64,000 nt of DNA from the NCBI GenBank assembly GCA_021780755.1, contig JAJXYF010000010.1, positions 1-64,000 of the forward strand, given 5' to 3'. Shown in pieces: positions 8,195 to 17,810 of this stretch. Under the pieces are notes generated by a model that had not been told where the DNA came from, searched no databases, and worked only from the letters and a program-made list of their open reading frames with translations. Numbering within the stretch: the first letter of the stretch is position 1; each line of letters opens with the position of its first letter. A program made the translations under genes and the position numbers. This DNA comes from Deltaproteobacteria bacterium. Lineage in GTDB: Bacteria > Desulfobacterota > Binatia > Binatales > Binataceae.

Positions 8195-9214
8195 TTGTTA
8201 CCGCACATTCTTATACTGGCGCTCAGCTTCGCGATCATCCTGGCGGGCTCCGAGATGTTCACCAACGGGGTGGAGTGGGCGGGCCATCGGCTGAAGATTT
8301 CGGAGGCGGCGGTCGGCAGCCTGTTGGCGGCGGTCGGGACCGCGCTGCCCGAGACCTTTATACCGGCGGTGGCGCTGCTGACCGGCCGCGACGACCCGGC
8401 GGCGCATAGTGCGGTGGGGGTCGGCGCGATTGTTGGGGCGCCGATGATGCTGGGGACGCTGGCGCTGTTCGTGATGGGGGTGGCAGCGATCGCGTTTCGG
8501 CGGCGGCGGGTACGAATCGCGATGAGGATAGCGCCGGCGGACGTGCGGCGCGACCTCGGGTTGTTTCTGCCGGTCTTCGCGCTGCTGGTGGCGCTGGGGG
8601 TTTGCGATTTGGGCTTGTTCGCCCGCCGGGCGGGGGCGGTCGGCCTGCTCATTATATATGCGGCCTACAGTATCGTGATGCTGCGACTGCCGCGCGCCGA
8701 TGGCGTCGAGCTGGAGACCGGGCTTTACTTCGAGCGCATCTTTGGCGGCAAGCCACAGGCGCCGCGGTTTCGCGTTACCTCATTGCAAGTAGCGGCCGGG
8801 GTGATCGCGATCCTGATCGGCGCGAACGAGTTCGTCGATCAGATCGTGCTGTTTTCCCATCATGCGAAGCTGAACCCCGGCGTGCTTTCGTTGATCCTGA
8901 GTCCGCTCGCGACCGAGCTGCCGGAGAAGTACAACTCGGTGGTCTGGATCCGGCAGGGCAAGGACCATCTGGCGGTCGCCAATATCACGGGGGCGATGGT
9001 TTTTCAGGCGTGTATCCCGGTGGCGATTGGGCTCGCGTTTTCGTCGTGGCATCTGACGCCGGCGGAATTACTGGCGGGGGCGGTCGGGCTGGTTTCGAGT
9101 GCGATTCTGTTTGTGAACGTCCGCGACGGGGAACTCGGCACGCCGACGCTGATGATCGGCGGAATCGCGTACGCGAGCTTCCTCGCGGGACTCGGGCTGC
9201 TGGACCTGTTTTGA
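8195..9214 (+). CDS. Sodium/calcium exchanger family (CaCA, YrbG-like) membrane protein
   Basis: Inner-membrane cation antiporter of the CaCA superfamily, exchanging Ca2+ (or another cation) for Na+ or H+. The 339-residue product has about ten hydrophobic segments and the two inverted alpha-repeats: the first has GSEMFTNGVEWAGHRL followed by GTALPET (about residues 50-56), the second has LSPLATELPEKYNSVVWI and then ANITGAMVFQACIPV. The acidic residue after the LP pair in each repeat is the usual cation ligand. The best start is a TTG at 8195 that begins directly with a membrane segment; no strong ribosome site is visible, so an alternative start is possible. The downstream polymerase gene begins 53 bases later on the same strand but functional linkage is not evident. 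Confidence 0.85.
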   Translation: MLPHILILALSFAIILAGSEMFTNGVEWAGHRLKISEAAVGSLLAAVGTALPETFIPAVALLTGRDDPAAHSAVGVGAIVGAPMMLGTLALFVMGVAAIAFRRRRVRIAMRIAPADVRRDLGLFLPVFALLVALGVCDLGLFARRAGAVGLLIIYAAYSIVMLRLPRADGVELETGLYFERIFGGKPQAPRFRVTSLQVAAGVIAILIGANEFVDQIVLFSHHAKLNPGVLSLILSPLATELPEKYNSVVWIRQGKDHLAVANITGAMVFQACIPVAIGLAFSSWHLTPAELLAGAVGLVSSAILFVNVRDGELGTPTLMIGGIAYASFLAGLGLLDLF

Positions 9215-9267
9215 GGCGTGCGCGAGCGTGGAATCGAGATAGTCAGCGTTGAGGGAAATCCCCGGGG

Positions 9268-11589
9268 ATGAGTCGCTACCAGGAAATCTCGGCGCAGTTT
9301 TACGGCAACCGGCTGCTGTTCGGCGATCCGGCGGAGGCGGGGGTGGTCGCGGTCGAGGTCGCGTCGAAGGGCGAGGTGGAGATCTTCAAGCGGCGCGACG
9401 GAGCGATCGCACGTGAGCGGCGGCCGATAAAGCTGTTCGTGCTGATCGACGATCGGGCGCTAATGGCAGGATTTCGCGGCGCGCACGAGGTGGTCGAGCT
9501 GGCGGGTGACTTTCGCTTTCGGCACGCGGTGAGGTTCGACAACCTGGAGGTGCTGGAGGCGGCGCGGCGTCATCTACGCAGGGTCAGCGGGAAGGCCGGC
9601 GGAGCGCCCGACGCGCCGTGGTTCGCGCTGACCGATCCGATCGAGCAGCACCTGATGCTGAGCGGAACGACGTTTTTCATGGGGCTGCAATTCGGCGATT
9701 TGCGGCGCATGCAACTGGATATCGAGACCTACATCAGCGCGGGCTTCGAGTTTCCGACGGCGGCGCGGGAGGGCGACCGGGTGATCGCGATCGCGCTCAG
9801 CGACACCGACGGCTTCGAGCAGGTGCTGCGCGGCGACGCGATGGACGAGCGGGCGATGCTGGCGGAGATGGTGCGGGTGGTGCGCGAGCGCGACCCCGAC
9901 GTGATCGAGGGGCACAACCTGTTTCGCTTCGACCTGGAGTACCTGGAGGAGCGCGCGCGGCGCCATGGGATCAGGCTGGCGCTGGGACGCGACGGCAGCG
10001 GGTTGCGCGGCCGGGCGTCGCGGATGCAGATCGCGGAGCGGTCGATCGCGTTTCGGCGCTACGACATTTACGGGCGCAGCATTATCGACACGTGGATCCT
10101 CGCGCAGCATTACGATATCGCGAGCCGGGCGCTGGAGAGTTTCGGGCTGAAGGACCTCGCGGTGCATTTCGGGCTGGCGCGGGCGGGCCGGGTGTATCTG
10201 GACGCCGCGCGAGTGAGTGAGCATTTCGCGGAGCGACCCGGCGAACTTTTTGCGTACGCGCTCGATGACGTGCGTGAGGCGGGGGCGCTGTCGGCGGTGC
10301 TGGCGCCGAGCTATTTCGTGCAGGCGCAGATCTTTCCGTATTCGTTTCAGAACGCGGTGCTGCGCGGCAACGCGACGAAGATCGACGCGCTGCTGATGCG
10401 CGCGTATGTCGCGGCGGGTCATTCGATACCCGCGCCGGGGGCGCCGACCGAAGTGGCGGGCGGCTATACGGAAGTGCGGCGCTGCGGGGTCGCGCGCAAT
10501 GTGCTGCATTGCGACGTCACCTCGCTCTATCCGTCGCTGATGATCGAGGGGCCGCATCGGCCGGCGGCGGATCGGCTGGGGGTGTTTTTGAAGCTGCTGG
10601 AGGACCTCCGCAGTTTTCGGGTGCAGGCGAAGGCGGCGGTGCGCGAACTGACCGGGGCCGAGCGGCGCGACCTGGAGGCGTTGCAGCAGACCTTCAAGAT
10701 CCTGATCAATTCGTTCTACGGCTACCTGGGTTTTTCGCTCGGTCATTTCAACGATTTCGCGGCGGCCAACGTGGTGACGCGGCGCGGGCGCGAGCTGATC
10801 AAACGGGCGGTCGATGAACTGGAGGCGCGGGCGGCGCGGGTGATCGAGGTCGATACCGACGGCATCTACTTCGTGGCGTCGTTCGCGATCGCGGACGAGG
10901 CGGCGGCGCAGGCGCTGCTCGACGAGATCGGGGAGAGCCTGCCGGCGGGGATCCGGCTCGAGATCGACGGACGCTATCCGGCGATGTTCAGCTACAAAAT
11001 GAAGAATTATGTGCTGATCGACGATCGCGGCGAAATGACGATACGGGGGTCGGGGCTCAAGTCGCGGGGGCTGGAGCGCTTTCAGCGGCGCTTCATGGAG
11101 GAGTTGTTCCGGCTGCTGCTGGAGGATCGGCGCGAGGAAATTCCGCGGCTGTACGCGGACTGGCGCGGGCGTCTGGAGCGCCACGGGATTGGAATTCGGG
11201 AGCTGATGAAGACCGAGACGCTGCAGGACTCGCCGGAGTTGTATCGCGAAAAAATCGGGGGCGGGCGGCGCAACGTGTCGGCGGCCTATGAACTGGCGCT
11301 GAAGGCGGCGCGGCCGTATCTGAGCGGCGACCAGATTTCGTACTACGTGGGCGGGCGTGGCGCGAAGGTGAAGGTGAACGCCGCGGCCAAGATGGCGTCG
11401 GAGTACGACGCGGCGAATCCCGACGAGAACGTCGAATACTATTTGGCCAAGCTTGCGGACCTGTACGAAAAATTCAGGCCGTTCGTCGAACGTGCGGGGC
11501 TCTTTGCGCCCGACGAGATCGACGATGGGGGCCGGGCGGGCGGCGAACAGCAGGAGATGTTCGCGGCCCCGGCCAAATCGGACGAATAG
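9268..11589 (+). CDS. Family B DNA polymerase (Pol II-like) with 3'-5' exonuclease
   Basis: DNA-directed DNA polymerase with proofreading, 773 residues, a little shorter than E. coli Pol II (783). All key motifs are present: Exo I LDIETY (Asp/Glu near 150-152), Exo II GHNLFRFD (near 215), Exo III YALDD (near 329), Pol motif A DVTSLYPSLMI (near 414), motif B KILINSFYGYLG (near 476) and motif C VDTDGIYF (near 529). Exonuclease and polymerase are therefore both predicted active. An acidic, Gln-rich tail ending GEQQEMFAAPAKSDE may hold a sliding-clamp-binding peptide (QQEMF). Probable role is repair or translesion synthesis rather than replication. ATG 9268 follows a G-rich stretch that can serve as ribosome site. 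Confidence 0.93.
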   Translation: MSRYQEISAQFYGNRLLFGDPAEAGVVAVEVASKGEVEIFKRRDGAIARERRPIKLFVLIDDRALMAGFRGAHEVVELAGDFRFRHAVRFDNLEVLEAARRHLRRVSGKAGGAPDAPWFALTDPIEQHLMLSGTTFFMGLQFGDLRRMQLDIETYISAGFEFPTAAREGDRVIAIALSDTDGFEQVLRGDAMDERAMLAEMVRVVRERDPDVIEGHNLFRFDLEYLEERARRHGIRLALGRDGSGLRGRASRMQIAERSIAFRRYDIYGRSIIDTWILAQHYDIASRALESFGLKDLAVHFGLARAGRVYLDAARVSEHFAERPGELFAYALDDVREAGALSAVLAPSYFVQAQIFPYSFQNAVLRGNATKIDALLMRAYVAAGHSIPAPGAPTEVAGGYTEVRRCGVARNVLHCDVTSLYPSLMIEGPHRPAADRLGVFLKLLEDLRSFRVQAKAAVRELTGAERRDLEALQQTFKILINSFYGYLGFSLGHFNDFAAANVVTRRGRELIKRAVDELEARAARVIEVDTDGIYFVASFAIADEAAAQALLDEIGESLPAGIRLEIDGRYPAMFSYKMKNYVLIDDRGEMTIRGSGLKSRGLERFQRRFMEELFRLLLEDRREEIPRLYADWRGRLERHGIGIRELMKTETLQDSPELYREKIGGGRRNVSAAYELALKAARPYLSGDQISYYVGGRGAKVKVNAAAKMASEYDAANPDENVEYYLAKLADLYEKFRPFVERAGLFAPDEIDDGGRAGGEQQEMFAAPAKSDE

Positions 11590-12011
11590 AAAATCGGACA
11601 ATGCGAGAGCGCGACGACCGACGACAGGGCCGCGTTCGGCGCGTAGCACCGACCTTCACACGGCCGAAGCCGAGGCTCTCTTCCGCAGGCGAAGGTTGAC
11701 GAAAGACACCATCGCGTAAAAAGCGGCAGCGCGGCAGCGCCTGCGTTCATCGCCAGAAATCCAGTCGAACAGTGCGGGTCTCCGCTCCATCCGGCGAGCA
11801 GCGGAGTTCGGCACGGCCAGGGCGTCACGGTGAGCGCCGCGAGTCTGCTTCGCTATCGCTCAGGGTGACTGCTCGAACTTGCAAAGGTATCGTGAGATGC
11901 CACGCTCACCTTCTGTCTCATATTATCAGTATTATTTATGTTTAATAGCTAATATATAGCTATTAGATGTTAATACACTAAATAACATCTTTATCTTTAG
12001 TATATTATTAC
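11590..12011. other. Intergenic region with strongly AT-rich block and nested inverted repeats
   Basis: No gene is seen between the polymerase and the large secreted protein. The first 330 bases are ordinary GC-rich sequence; from about 11920 composition switches abruptly to nearly pure A/T for 135 bases, the most AT-rich stretch in the window. Inside it, 11943-11951 pairs perfectly with 11957-11965 (9-bp arms, 5-base loop) and 11965-11972 pairs with 11983-11990 (8-bp arms, 10-base loop). Such blocks commonly bind nucleoid silencers or regulators, or ease strand opening. Confidence 0.7.
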
Positions 12012-12040
12012 TTGACATAAATTTTTCCTATCTTTAATGT
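12012..12040 (+). promoter_or_regulatory. Candidate promoter of the large G8-type secreted protein
   Basis: A perfect TTGACA at 12012-12017 is followed after 17 bases by TAATGT (12035-12040), placing transcription start near 12047, 40 bases before the ATG. The -10 match is weak but the -35 and spacing are good and the surroundings are very AT-rich. Confidence 0.5.
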
Positions 12041-12086
12041 TTATACATTTCCAGACGCTGTTTGGGTGGAGGGGGAGGGTTTAACC

Positions 12087-15000
12087 ATGCATCGAAAACG
12101 AGACTGTTGCACGGCTAAAAAACTAGCAGGTGCCTGGAAGACTTTGCCTTTAATGGCGCTGATGCTTGGCCTGATGCTGTTGGCAATCTCCGGCACAGAG
12201 GCGGGAGCCGGAGAGAAGGGACATCCGACACCTCCGAGCTTGTGTTCGAATGCGTTCAACCCGCCGACGACGAACGCGGTCGCGCTTTCAAGTTGCCAAC
12301 GCGGTGCGAAACACGCACAAAACGTAACTATCGGTGCCGGCGGGTGCGGCCCCGACGTTTACGTCGATCAGTCGTTCATGGGCGCAAATGCCTTCCGCAA
12401 AATCACGATCAACACTGGCGGTCAACTGGTGTTTCCCTACGACCCGGGTTACGAGCTCGACGCCTCGGCGATCGTGATCAACAACGGCGGAACATTCCAG
12501 GTTGGCAACTCCCAATGCCCAATCGGCCTCACTAACAAAAGCGACGTGGCCGAAGTCAACTTCGTCGATCCGACGCCCGCGTTTAAACGGGTGGGTCTGA
12601 TTAAGGGAATTACGGTCAATCAGGGCGGCACGTTGCAGCTATACGGCGCGACCGGCGTCGCGGCGACAACCCCGGCGGTGGGCGCGAATCCGCAGGCGCC
12701 CAGTTGGACCTATCTTGCCGCTCCGGCAGGGCCGCCGGACCTCTATGGCACTGGAATGGGAGTCGGCAGCCCGGTCGGCGGCGACGGCGCATTGACCCTA
12801 CAAGTGGCGGATTACGTGGACTGGCAAACGGGCCAATGGATTGTGGTAGCGGGTACGGACTTTTCGCCCGACGGCGCCGAGTTCGTGCAGATTAACGGCG
12901 TAAGCTGCACCGGCCCGGCCACCGGACCCTGCACGATCACGCTTGATTCGACCACACCGCTGGTTAACTACCATTTCGGCGGCCCGGCGCCTGACGTGGG
13001 CGCCAATGCCTTCACTGATGGGTCCAGTCAGAACTACGGCGTTGACGAACGGGCCGAAGTTGGCCTGATCAGCCGCAACGTCAAGCTCACCTCCACGATC
13101 GCGCCCGGCAATCCTTTCAACGGTGGCGAAATCCGCATCATGAAGGGCTACAACGCGGTGCAGATCCAGGGCGTTGAACTCGAGAAATTCGGCAAGGCTC
13201 AGCTCGGCAGCTATCCGATTCATTTTCATAAGGCGGCCAACGCGGGCGCCAATACACTGGTTGACAGCAACAGCATCCATCACGGTTACAACCACTGCAT
13301 AACCCTGCACGACACCAACAATGTGACCATCAGCAATAACGTGTGCGCCCGGATCGTCGATCACCTCTTCTATACGGAGACCGGCAACGAAACCGGCAAC
13401 ACCTTCATCGACAACCTCGGCATCGGCGCGATGAGCAATGGGTTTAACATCACGGGCAACCCGGGTGCGCTAGCCGCCTTCTGGAGCGGCGATTACCTGG
13501 CGAGCGCAAACGGATACAACGGGTTCAACATTCCCTTCACCGACCAAACGAGCAGTGTTTTGGGCAGTTCGTACACCGCTTCCGGCTTCTGGATCACTAA
13601 TCCCGGAGGCAATAAATTCGTGGGCAACTCGATCGCGGGATGCCAGGATCAGGGCCGGGGATTCTGGATGCTACCCGCGAGCACCGCGATCGCCCAGGTG
13701 CCGCTGCCCAAGGGCAACTTCAAATCGAATCGGGCGCATGGATGCTATACGGGCTTCGATACGGCGGAAGACATCGGCGTGACCGGTGCTTATGGCTACA
13801 TCCCGCAGACGACCTGCCTCGGCGGAAACAATGTGGGTCAGAAGGGCGCGTGTGACGCGATCACCGAATTCGACGACCTTACCGCAACGCGCGATCGCAA
13901 TCGCGGAATCTGGGTCCGCGCAAGCTGGTACAACCTGGAGCGCGCCCATCTCGCCATGAATCGCGATGGGGTGTCGCTGGTCTCCAGCGGCGGCACCGAA
14001 GGCTCGCCCCCGGGCGAATGGAGCCGGCTCAACGACGCCATCGTGGTCGGCGTCAGCGCCAACAACCCGAATCGATTCGGACCGTGTCCTTACAACGGTC
14101 AGAACGGCGGATTCGGAGGCGTCGCCGGCTGCTACGAATCGATCGCGAACCAGGGCAACGGCTATCCCGATCCCAAGTGGAACATCGCCGGCGTGATGTT
14201 CTACGACGGCCCCGCGCGAATCGAGAAGACCAAATTCGTCAACTTCAAGGCCGACCCCAGTTCACTGCTTACGTTGTCCGATCAGACGTTTCTCAATTAC
14301 TACGAGTCGTCGTGGGCCGGCCAAAAGATGACCTGCGATCCGCAGGTGAATTTTCAGTATGAAGGCGACGCCGCGATGGGCTGGTTTCAGTCCAACGTCA
14401 ACAGCTACCCACCGACGCAGTACACGGAAAACCTGAGCTACGATAATGTCGATCTGCGCCATGAGATCTACACGCAAAGCGTGGAGAACACCTGCGCACC
14501 CAGCGGAGGCGCCAATTTCCGCGACGGCGACAAGTTCACCGTCATCCTCGATCACGACGCCAGCCTGAGCGGCCTCGAGATCTTGCCGCCCGGCGGCGGG
14601 AGCACACCGGTACCCGGCGTCTCACCTATTTCGCTCAACAACCTGCCCTTTCTGTCCGGACCCGGCACGGTTGACGAATGCCTGTCAACTGGCGCACAGG
14701 ACCTCGCACTGGAAGGGCGTCCGACCTCGCTAATCAGTCCATACGACTATGCGACACTGGAGTTCGAGGCCCTGACCAGCGGCGGCAACGACAACGTGAT
14801 GGTGTTTAACAAGGACCAGATCGATTATCCCGATAACACCGGCGCGGGACAGATCCAGTTCACCGATCAAACCATCACCAACGGCGGCGCAACCTACCCG
14901 ATTAATTGCGGGGGCAGCGCGGATGCGAAGTTAGCCGGTGTCCTCGGTCACGCCTGTGTGGCGCTGAGCGGCCGTAACGGACAGGGGATCTACGAGCCCA

Positions 15001-16190
15001 AGTTGGTCAACGGTCTGGGCTATACGGTGGGGGCGCAATACGGGATGCCGAACTTCGTCTCGCTGATGTACGGGGACGCGAGCCTGCCGGGCGGCATTTC
15101 GTCCGCCGAGCCGTTCCACGCGCGAATCGGTATTTGCTACAAGAACGAGGGCGCTAGCGCACCTCCGCCGGCCAGCGCCTTCACCGTTTACAAGGGTAGC
15201 AAATCCTTTGCCGGCCCCGACGCACTGATTAGCTCGCTGGAACCGTACTATACAGCACTGGCCTGCAACGCATTCACCAACCTCAAGTCGCTGTGTCCTT
15301 CCGCGCCCTATTATTATCTTTCAGAGGGCGCGCCAATCATCTCGAATACAAAGATGCCATTGGCGCCGGTCGCATCGATAAGTCAGCTCGATGACCAGTC
15401 AGTCTGCCCCAATGGGGATTGCTACTATTACGATGCTACTTCGGGCCTGCTCTTCATCGACATGGTTCAGGAGCAACCCAACGCCGGCGGTCCATATACC
15501 TCACCGCTGGGTAGTTGCAGCGGGAGCAAGGCGACCAGCGACCCGGCCTGCGCCAAGGAGAATTTTTACTCCTGTCCGGGCCCTGGATGTGAACTCTACA
15601 CCGTTCATGTGAAAAAGAAGTTGTATCAACCCGGGACCGCGTCCGACTGTACGCCCTATGGAGGAGCCGGCGGCGCTACGGACTACACCGAGGCTTACCC
15701 GGACGGCCTCAACGTGCTCGCCTACGCGTCCGACGACACCTCGGTGACGACCGCGCTCGAAGGGGCAACGCCGCTGCCCGCCGCGCCGTTCCCGCATCGG
15801 GCGGCGACCAACGCGCCGACGAATTTATGTCCGGTCAACGCACCGGACACGCCGGACTGGCCGCCACCCTCGTCAGTCCCGAGCCAGTTCTTTCAAATCA
15901 ACTCGCCGCCGGGCGTTACGGTAACCCTCTCGCCCAGCGTCGCGCCAATACCCAGTCTCACGCCACTCTATCCGCTAACTGAGGGGACGACTTACACCTT
16001 GTCTGCCGATGATCCCGGATGCGCGACCACCAATGGCTCCCCGTACTGCTCGTGCGAACAAACGTTCGTCGTCACCAGCGATGGATGGGCGAACCCTGTT
16101 TCACCCAACTCTAACTGTTGTCAACTTGGCGGGATCGGCTCAACTACCATCGCGCCAGCCGCGGGACCCTACGCGTGCGTAGGGCCGTAG
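12087..16190 (+). CDS. Very large secreted protein with G8/CEMIP-like and parallel beta-helix regions
   Basis: Predicted exported protein of 1367 residues. ATG 12087 is preferred over an in-frame GTG at 12066 because GGGAGG (12073-12078) lies eight bases upstream. A signal peptide (basic start, hydrophobic LPLMALMLGLMLLAIS, likely cut after EAGA) is followed by Gly-rich short repeats (KITINTGGQLVF, AIVINNGGTF, GITVNQGGTLQLYG) like a G8 domain, then DWQTGQWIVVAGTDF, EVGLISRNVKL, VQIQGVELEKFGKAQLGSYP and SYPIHFHKA (about 376-384), then beta-helix turns (SNSIHHGYNHCITLHDTNN). This order recalls vertebrate CEMIP/TMEM2 hyaluronan-degrading proteins and PKHD1. The C-terminal 500 residues are Cys- and Pro-rich and unrecognised. 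Polysaccharide binding or cleavage outside the cell is an inference. The downstream hairpin at 16216-16253 may end the transcript. Confidence 0.75.
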   Translation: MHRKRDCCTAKKLAGAWKTLPLMALMLGLMLLAISGTEAGAGEKGHPTPPSLCSNAFNPPTTNAVALSSCQRGAKHAQNVTIGAGGCGPDVYVDQSFMGANAFRKITINTGGQLVFPYDPGYELDASAIVINNGGTFQVGNSQCPIGLTNKSDVAEVNFVDPTPAFKRVGLIKGITVNQGGTLQLYGATGVAATTPAVGANPQAPSWTYLAAPAGPPDLYGTGMGVGSPVGGDGALTLQVADYVDWQTGQWIVVAGTDFSPDGAEFVQINGVSCTGPATGPCTITLDSTTPLVNYHFGGPAPDVGANAFTDGSSQNYGVDERAEVGLISRNVKLTSTIAPGNPFNGGEIRIMKGYNAVQIQGVELEKFGKAQLGSYPIHFHKAANAGANTLVDSNSIHHGYNHCITLHDTNNVTISNNVCARIVDHLFYTETGNETGNTFIDNLGIGAMSNGFNITGNPGALAAFWSGDYLASANGYNGFNIPFTDQTSSVLGSSYTASGFWITNPGGNKFVGNSIAGCQDQGRGFWMLPASTAIAQVPLPKGNFKSNRAHGCYTGFDTAEDIGVTGAYGYIPQTTCLGGNNVGQKGACDAITEFDDLTATRDRNRGIWVRASWYNLERAHLAMNRDGVSLVSSGGTEGSPPGEWSRLNDAIVVGVSANNPNRFGPCPYNGQNGGFGGVAGCYESIANQGNGYPDPKWNIAGVMFYDGPARIEKTKFVNFKADPSSLLTLSDQTFLNYYESSWAGQKMTCDPQVNFQYEGDAAMGWFQSNVNSYPPTQYTENLSYDNVDLRHEIYTQSVENTCAPSGGANFRDGDKFTVILDHDASLSGLEILPPGGGSTPVPGVSPISLNNLPFLSGPGTVDECLSTGAQDLALEGRPTSLISPYDYATLEFEALTSGGNDNVMVFNKDQIDYPDNTGAGQIQFTDQTITNGGATYPINCGGSADAKLAGVLGHACVALSGRNGQGIYEPKLVNGLGYTVGAQYGMPNFVSLMYGDASLPGGISSAEPFHARIGICYKNEGASAPPPASAFTVYKGSKSFAGPDALISSLEPYYTALACNAFTNLKSLCPSAPYYYLSEGAPIISNTKMPLAPVASISQLDDQSVCPNGDCYYYDATSGLLFIDMVQEQPNAGGPYTSPLGSCSGSKATSDPACAKENFYSCPGPGCELYTVHVKKKLYQPGTASDCTPYGGAGGATDYTEAYPDGLNVLAYASDDTSVTTALEGATPLPAAPFPHRAATNAPTNLCPVNAPDTPDWPPPSSVPSQFFQINSPPGVTVTLSPSVAPIPSLTPLYPLTEGTTYTLSADDPGCATTNGSPYCSCEQTFVVTSDGWANPVSPNSNCCQLGGIGSTTIAPAAGPYACVGP

Positions 16191-16215
16191 GATCAGGGTA
16201 GCCGCTCCAAGGGTT

Positions 16216-16253
16216 CCGGCAGTTCGCCACCTGGGCACGTGGCGGACTGCCGG
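16216..16253 (+). terminator. Hairpin downstream of the G8-type gene
   Basis: 15-bp arms (16216-16230 and 16239-16253, one G-T mismatch) around an 8-base loop, 26 bases after the stop codon. It is followed by a T-containing but not T-pure stretch (CGTTTGTTCTTC), so it is terminator-like rather than classical. Confidence 0.5.
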
Positions 16254-16479
16254 GGCGATCGTTTGTTCTTCGTCACCGGAACCAGCCTCGAACGAAGGGC
16301 AATTGCCGGTGAAATTGCTTTTCCGATTGCGGTCGTGGCCGCCCACGCTCCGCTTGCGAAAAAATCCGGGCACTATCGCGTCGGGGGAATCGCGGCGGCT
16401 GGAGAAATCTGGCGGTTGTCGCTAGAACAGGATTGCGGCCGGATCTTCGCGCACGCCGCGCACGGGAGAATATTTCGCC

Positions 16480-17553
16480 ATGGCTGAAGAACAGAAGACG
16501 GTTGACTGGAACAAGGTGAAGGCGTTTGCCGGCGTGATGACGAACGACCTGGGGGCGGCGATGCAGGGGGCGCTCACCTATATCGGCGACCGGCTGGGGA
16601 TTTTCAAGGCGCTGGCGGGGGCCGGGGCGGTGACGGTGGCCGAGCTGGCGCAGCGCACCGGGCTGAACGATCGCTACCTGCGCGAATGGCTCGGGGCGAT
16701 GACCGCCGCCAAGTACATCGAGTACGATCCTGCTACTATGCGTTATGCGATGTCACCGGAGCACGCGATGATCCTGGCCGAGGAGGACTCGCAGTTTTTC
16801 ATGGGCGGATTCATGCAGATGATCGTGCCGGAGGTCTCGATGGCGCCGAAGCTGATGGAGTCGTTTCGTACTGGCAAGGGGTTGCCGCAGAGCGAGTACC
16901 CGCCGGAGGTATTCGAGGCGATCGAGCGCGGGTCGGCGCCGATCTACCGGCATCAACTGGTGCGCAAATGGATACCGGCGATGCCCGCGGTCGAGGCGCG
17001 GCTGAAAGAGGGCGCGTTGGCGCTGGACGTTGGCTGTGGGAGCGGGCGCGGGGTGATCGCGCTAGCGACGGCGTTCCCGAAGTCGCGGTTCCACGGCTAC
17101 GACGCGCATCAGGGATCGGTCGAACGGGCGCGGGCCAACGCGCGCGCGGCAGGGGTCGCGGAGCGGGTCGAATTTGACGTGGTCGATTGCACCAAACTGC
17201 CGGCGGAAAAGTTCGACTTCATTTCGTGCTTCGACGTCATCCACGATTCGGTGGATCCGGTGGGACTGTTGAAGTCGATTCGCGGGGCGCTCAAGCCGGA
17301 CGGCGCATTTTTGATGGTCGAGATGAACGTGTCGGCGCGTCCCGAGGAGAACATCAATCCGATCGGGCGGATGATGTATGCGGCGAGTACGCTGTACTGC
17401 ATGACGGTGTCGCTGGCGCATGGGGGAGCGGGAATCGGCGCGCTGATGGGCGAGGAGAAGGCGCGCGAACTGGCGGCGGAGGCGGGATTCGGGCGATTCG
17501 TGCGGCTGCCGGTGAAGGACGCGTTTTCGGCGCTCTACGAATTGCGCAGGTGA
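16480..17553 (+). CDS. Class I SAM-dependent methyltransferase with N-terminal winged-helix/dimerisation domain
   Basis: Soluble methyltransferase of 357 residues. Residues 20-110 form a winged-helix-like domain (LGIFKALAGAGAVTVAELAQRTGL, then YLREWLGAMTAAKYIEY), as in O-methyltransferases and the rv2258-type family. The Rossmann part carries motif I LDVGCGSGRG (about 183-192), an acidic residue at the end of strand 2 (FHGYDAH) and the post-I motif FDFISCFDVIHD. The sequence resembles the small-molecule methyltransferases often annotated as transcriptional-regulator-like. The substrate cannot be inferred. It has its own spacer upstream (289 bases with a hairpin at 16216-16253) and is followed by tRNA-Thr. 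ATG 16480 is well placed in the conserved reading frame. Confidence 0.85.
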   Translation: MAEEQKTVDWNKVKAFAGVMTNDLGAAMQGALTYIGDRLGIFKALAGAGAVTVAELAQRTGLNDRYLREWLGAMTAAKYIEYDPATMRYAMSPEHAMILAEEDSQFFMGGFMQMIVPEVSMAPKLMESFRTGKGLPQSEYPPEVFEAIERGSAPIYRHQLVRKWIPAMPAVEARLKEGALALDVGCGSGRGVIALATAFPKSRFHGYDAHQGSVERARANARAAGVAERVEFDVVDCTKLPAEKFDFISCFDVIHDSVDPVGLLKSIRGALKPDGAFLMVEMNVSARPEENINPIGRMMYAASTLYCMTVSLAHGGAGIGALMGEEKARELAAEAGFGRFVRLPVKDAFSALYELRR

Positions 17554-17734
17554 GCGGCGCGCGCATCGAGGATACGGCGCGCTACGCGGGCAAGCGGTGG
17601 GTAGTGGCCCGCTGGTGGCGGCTGCGCTTGAGCGGTCAGAGGTGCCGCCGCCGCAAGCCAGTGCTCCCCGGGGGCTGGCTTTCGCGGGAATCTGGTTCGT
17701 GCTATCGAAAAGGGTTCACGAAAGCGCGCGGGAC

Positions 17735-17810
17735 GCCACCCTAGCTCAGTTGGTAGAGCAGCTGATTCGTAATCAGCAGGTCGTCGGTTCGAATCCGACG
17801 GGTGGCTCCA
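17735..17810 (+). tRNA. tRNA-Thr (anticodon CGT)
   Basis: Full cloverleaf: acceptor GCCACCC pairs with GGGTGGC, D arm has TAGCTCAGTTGGTAGAGCA, the anticodon stem GCTGA/TCAGC encloses loop TTCGTAA with CGT at 17768-17770, the T arm has GGTTCGAATCC, and the 3' CCA is encoded (17808-17810). CGT reads ACG, threonine. An IS3-family element sits 45 bases downstream. Confidence 0.97.

Noticed and set aside
9574-11649. 691-codon minus-strand frame opposite the family B polymerase
   Set aside because: Arg/Pro/His-rich composition, fully antisense to a gene with all catalytic motifs, and no ribosome site.
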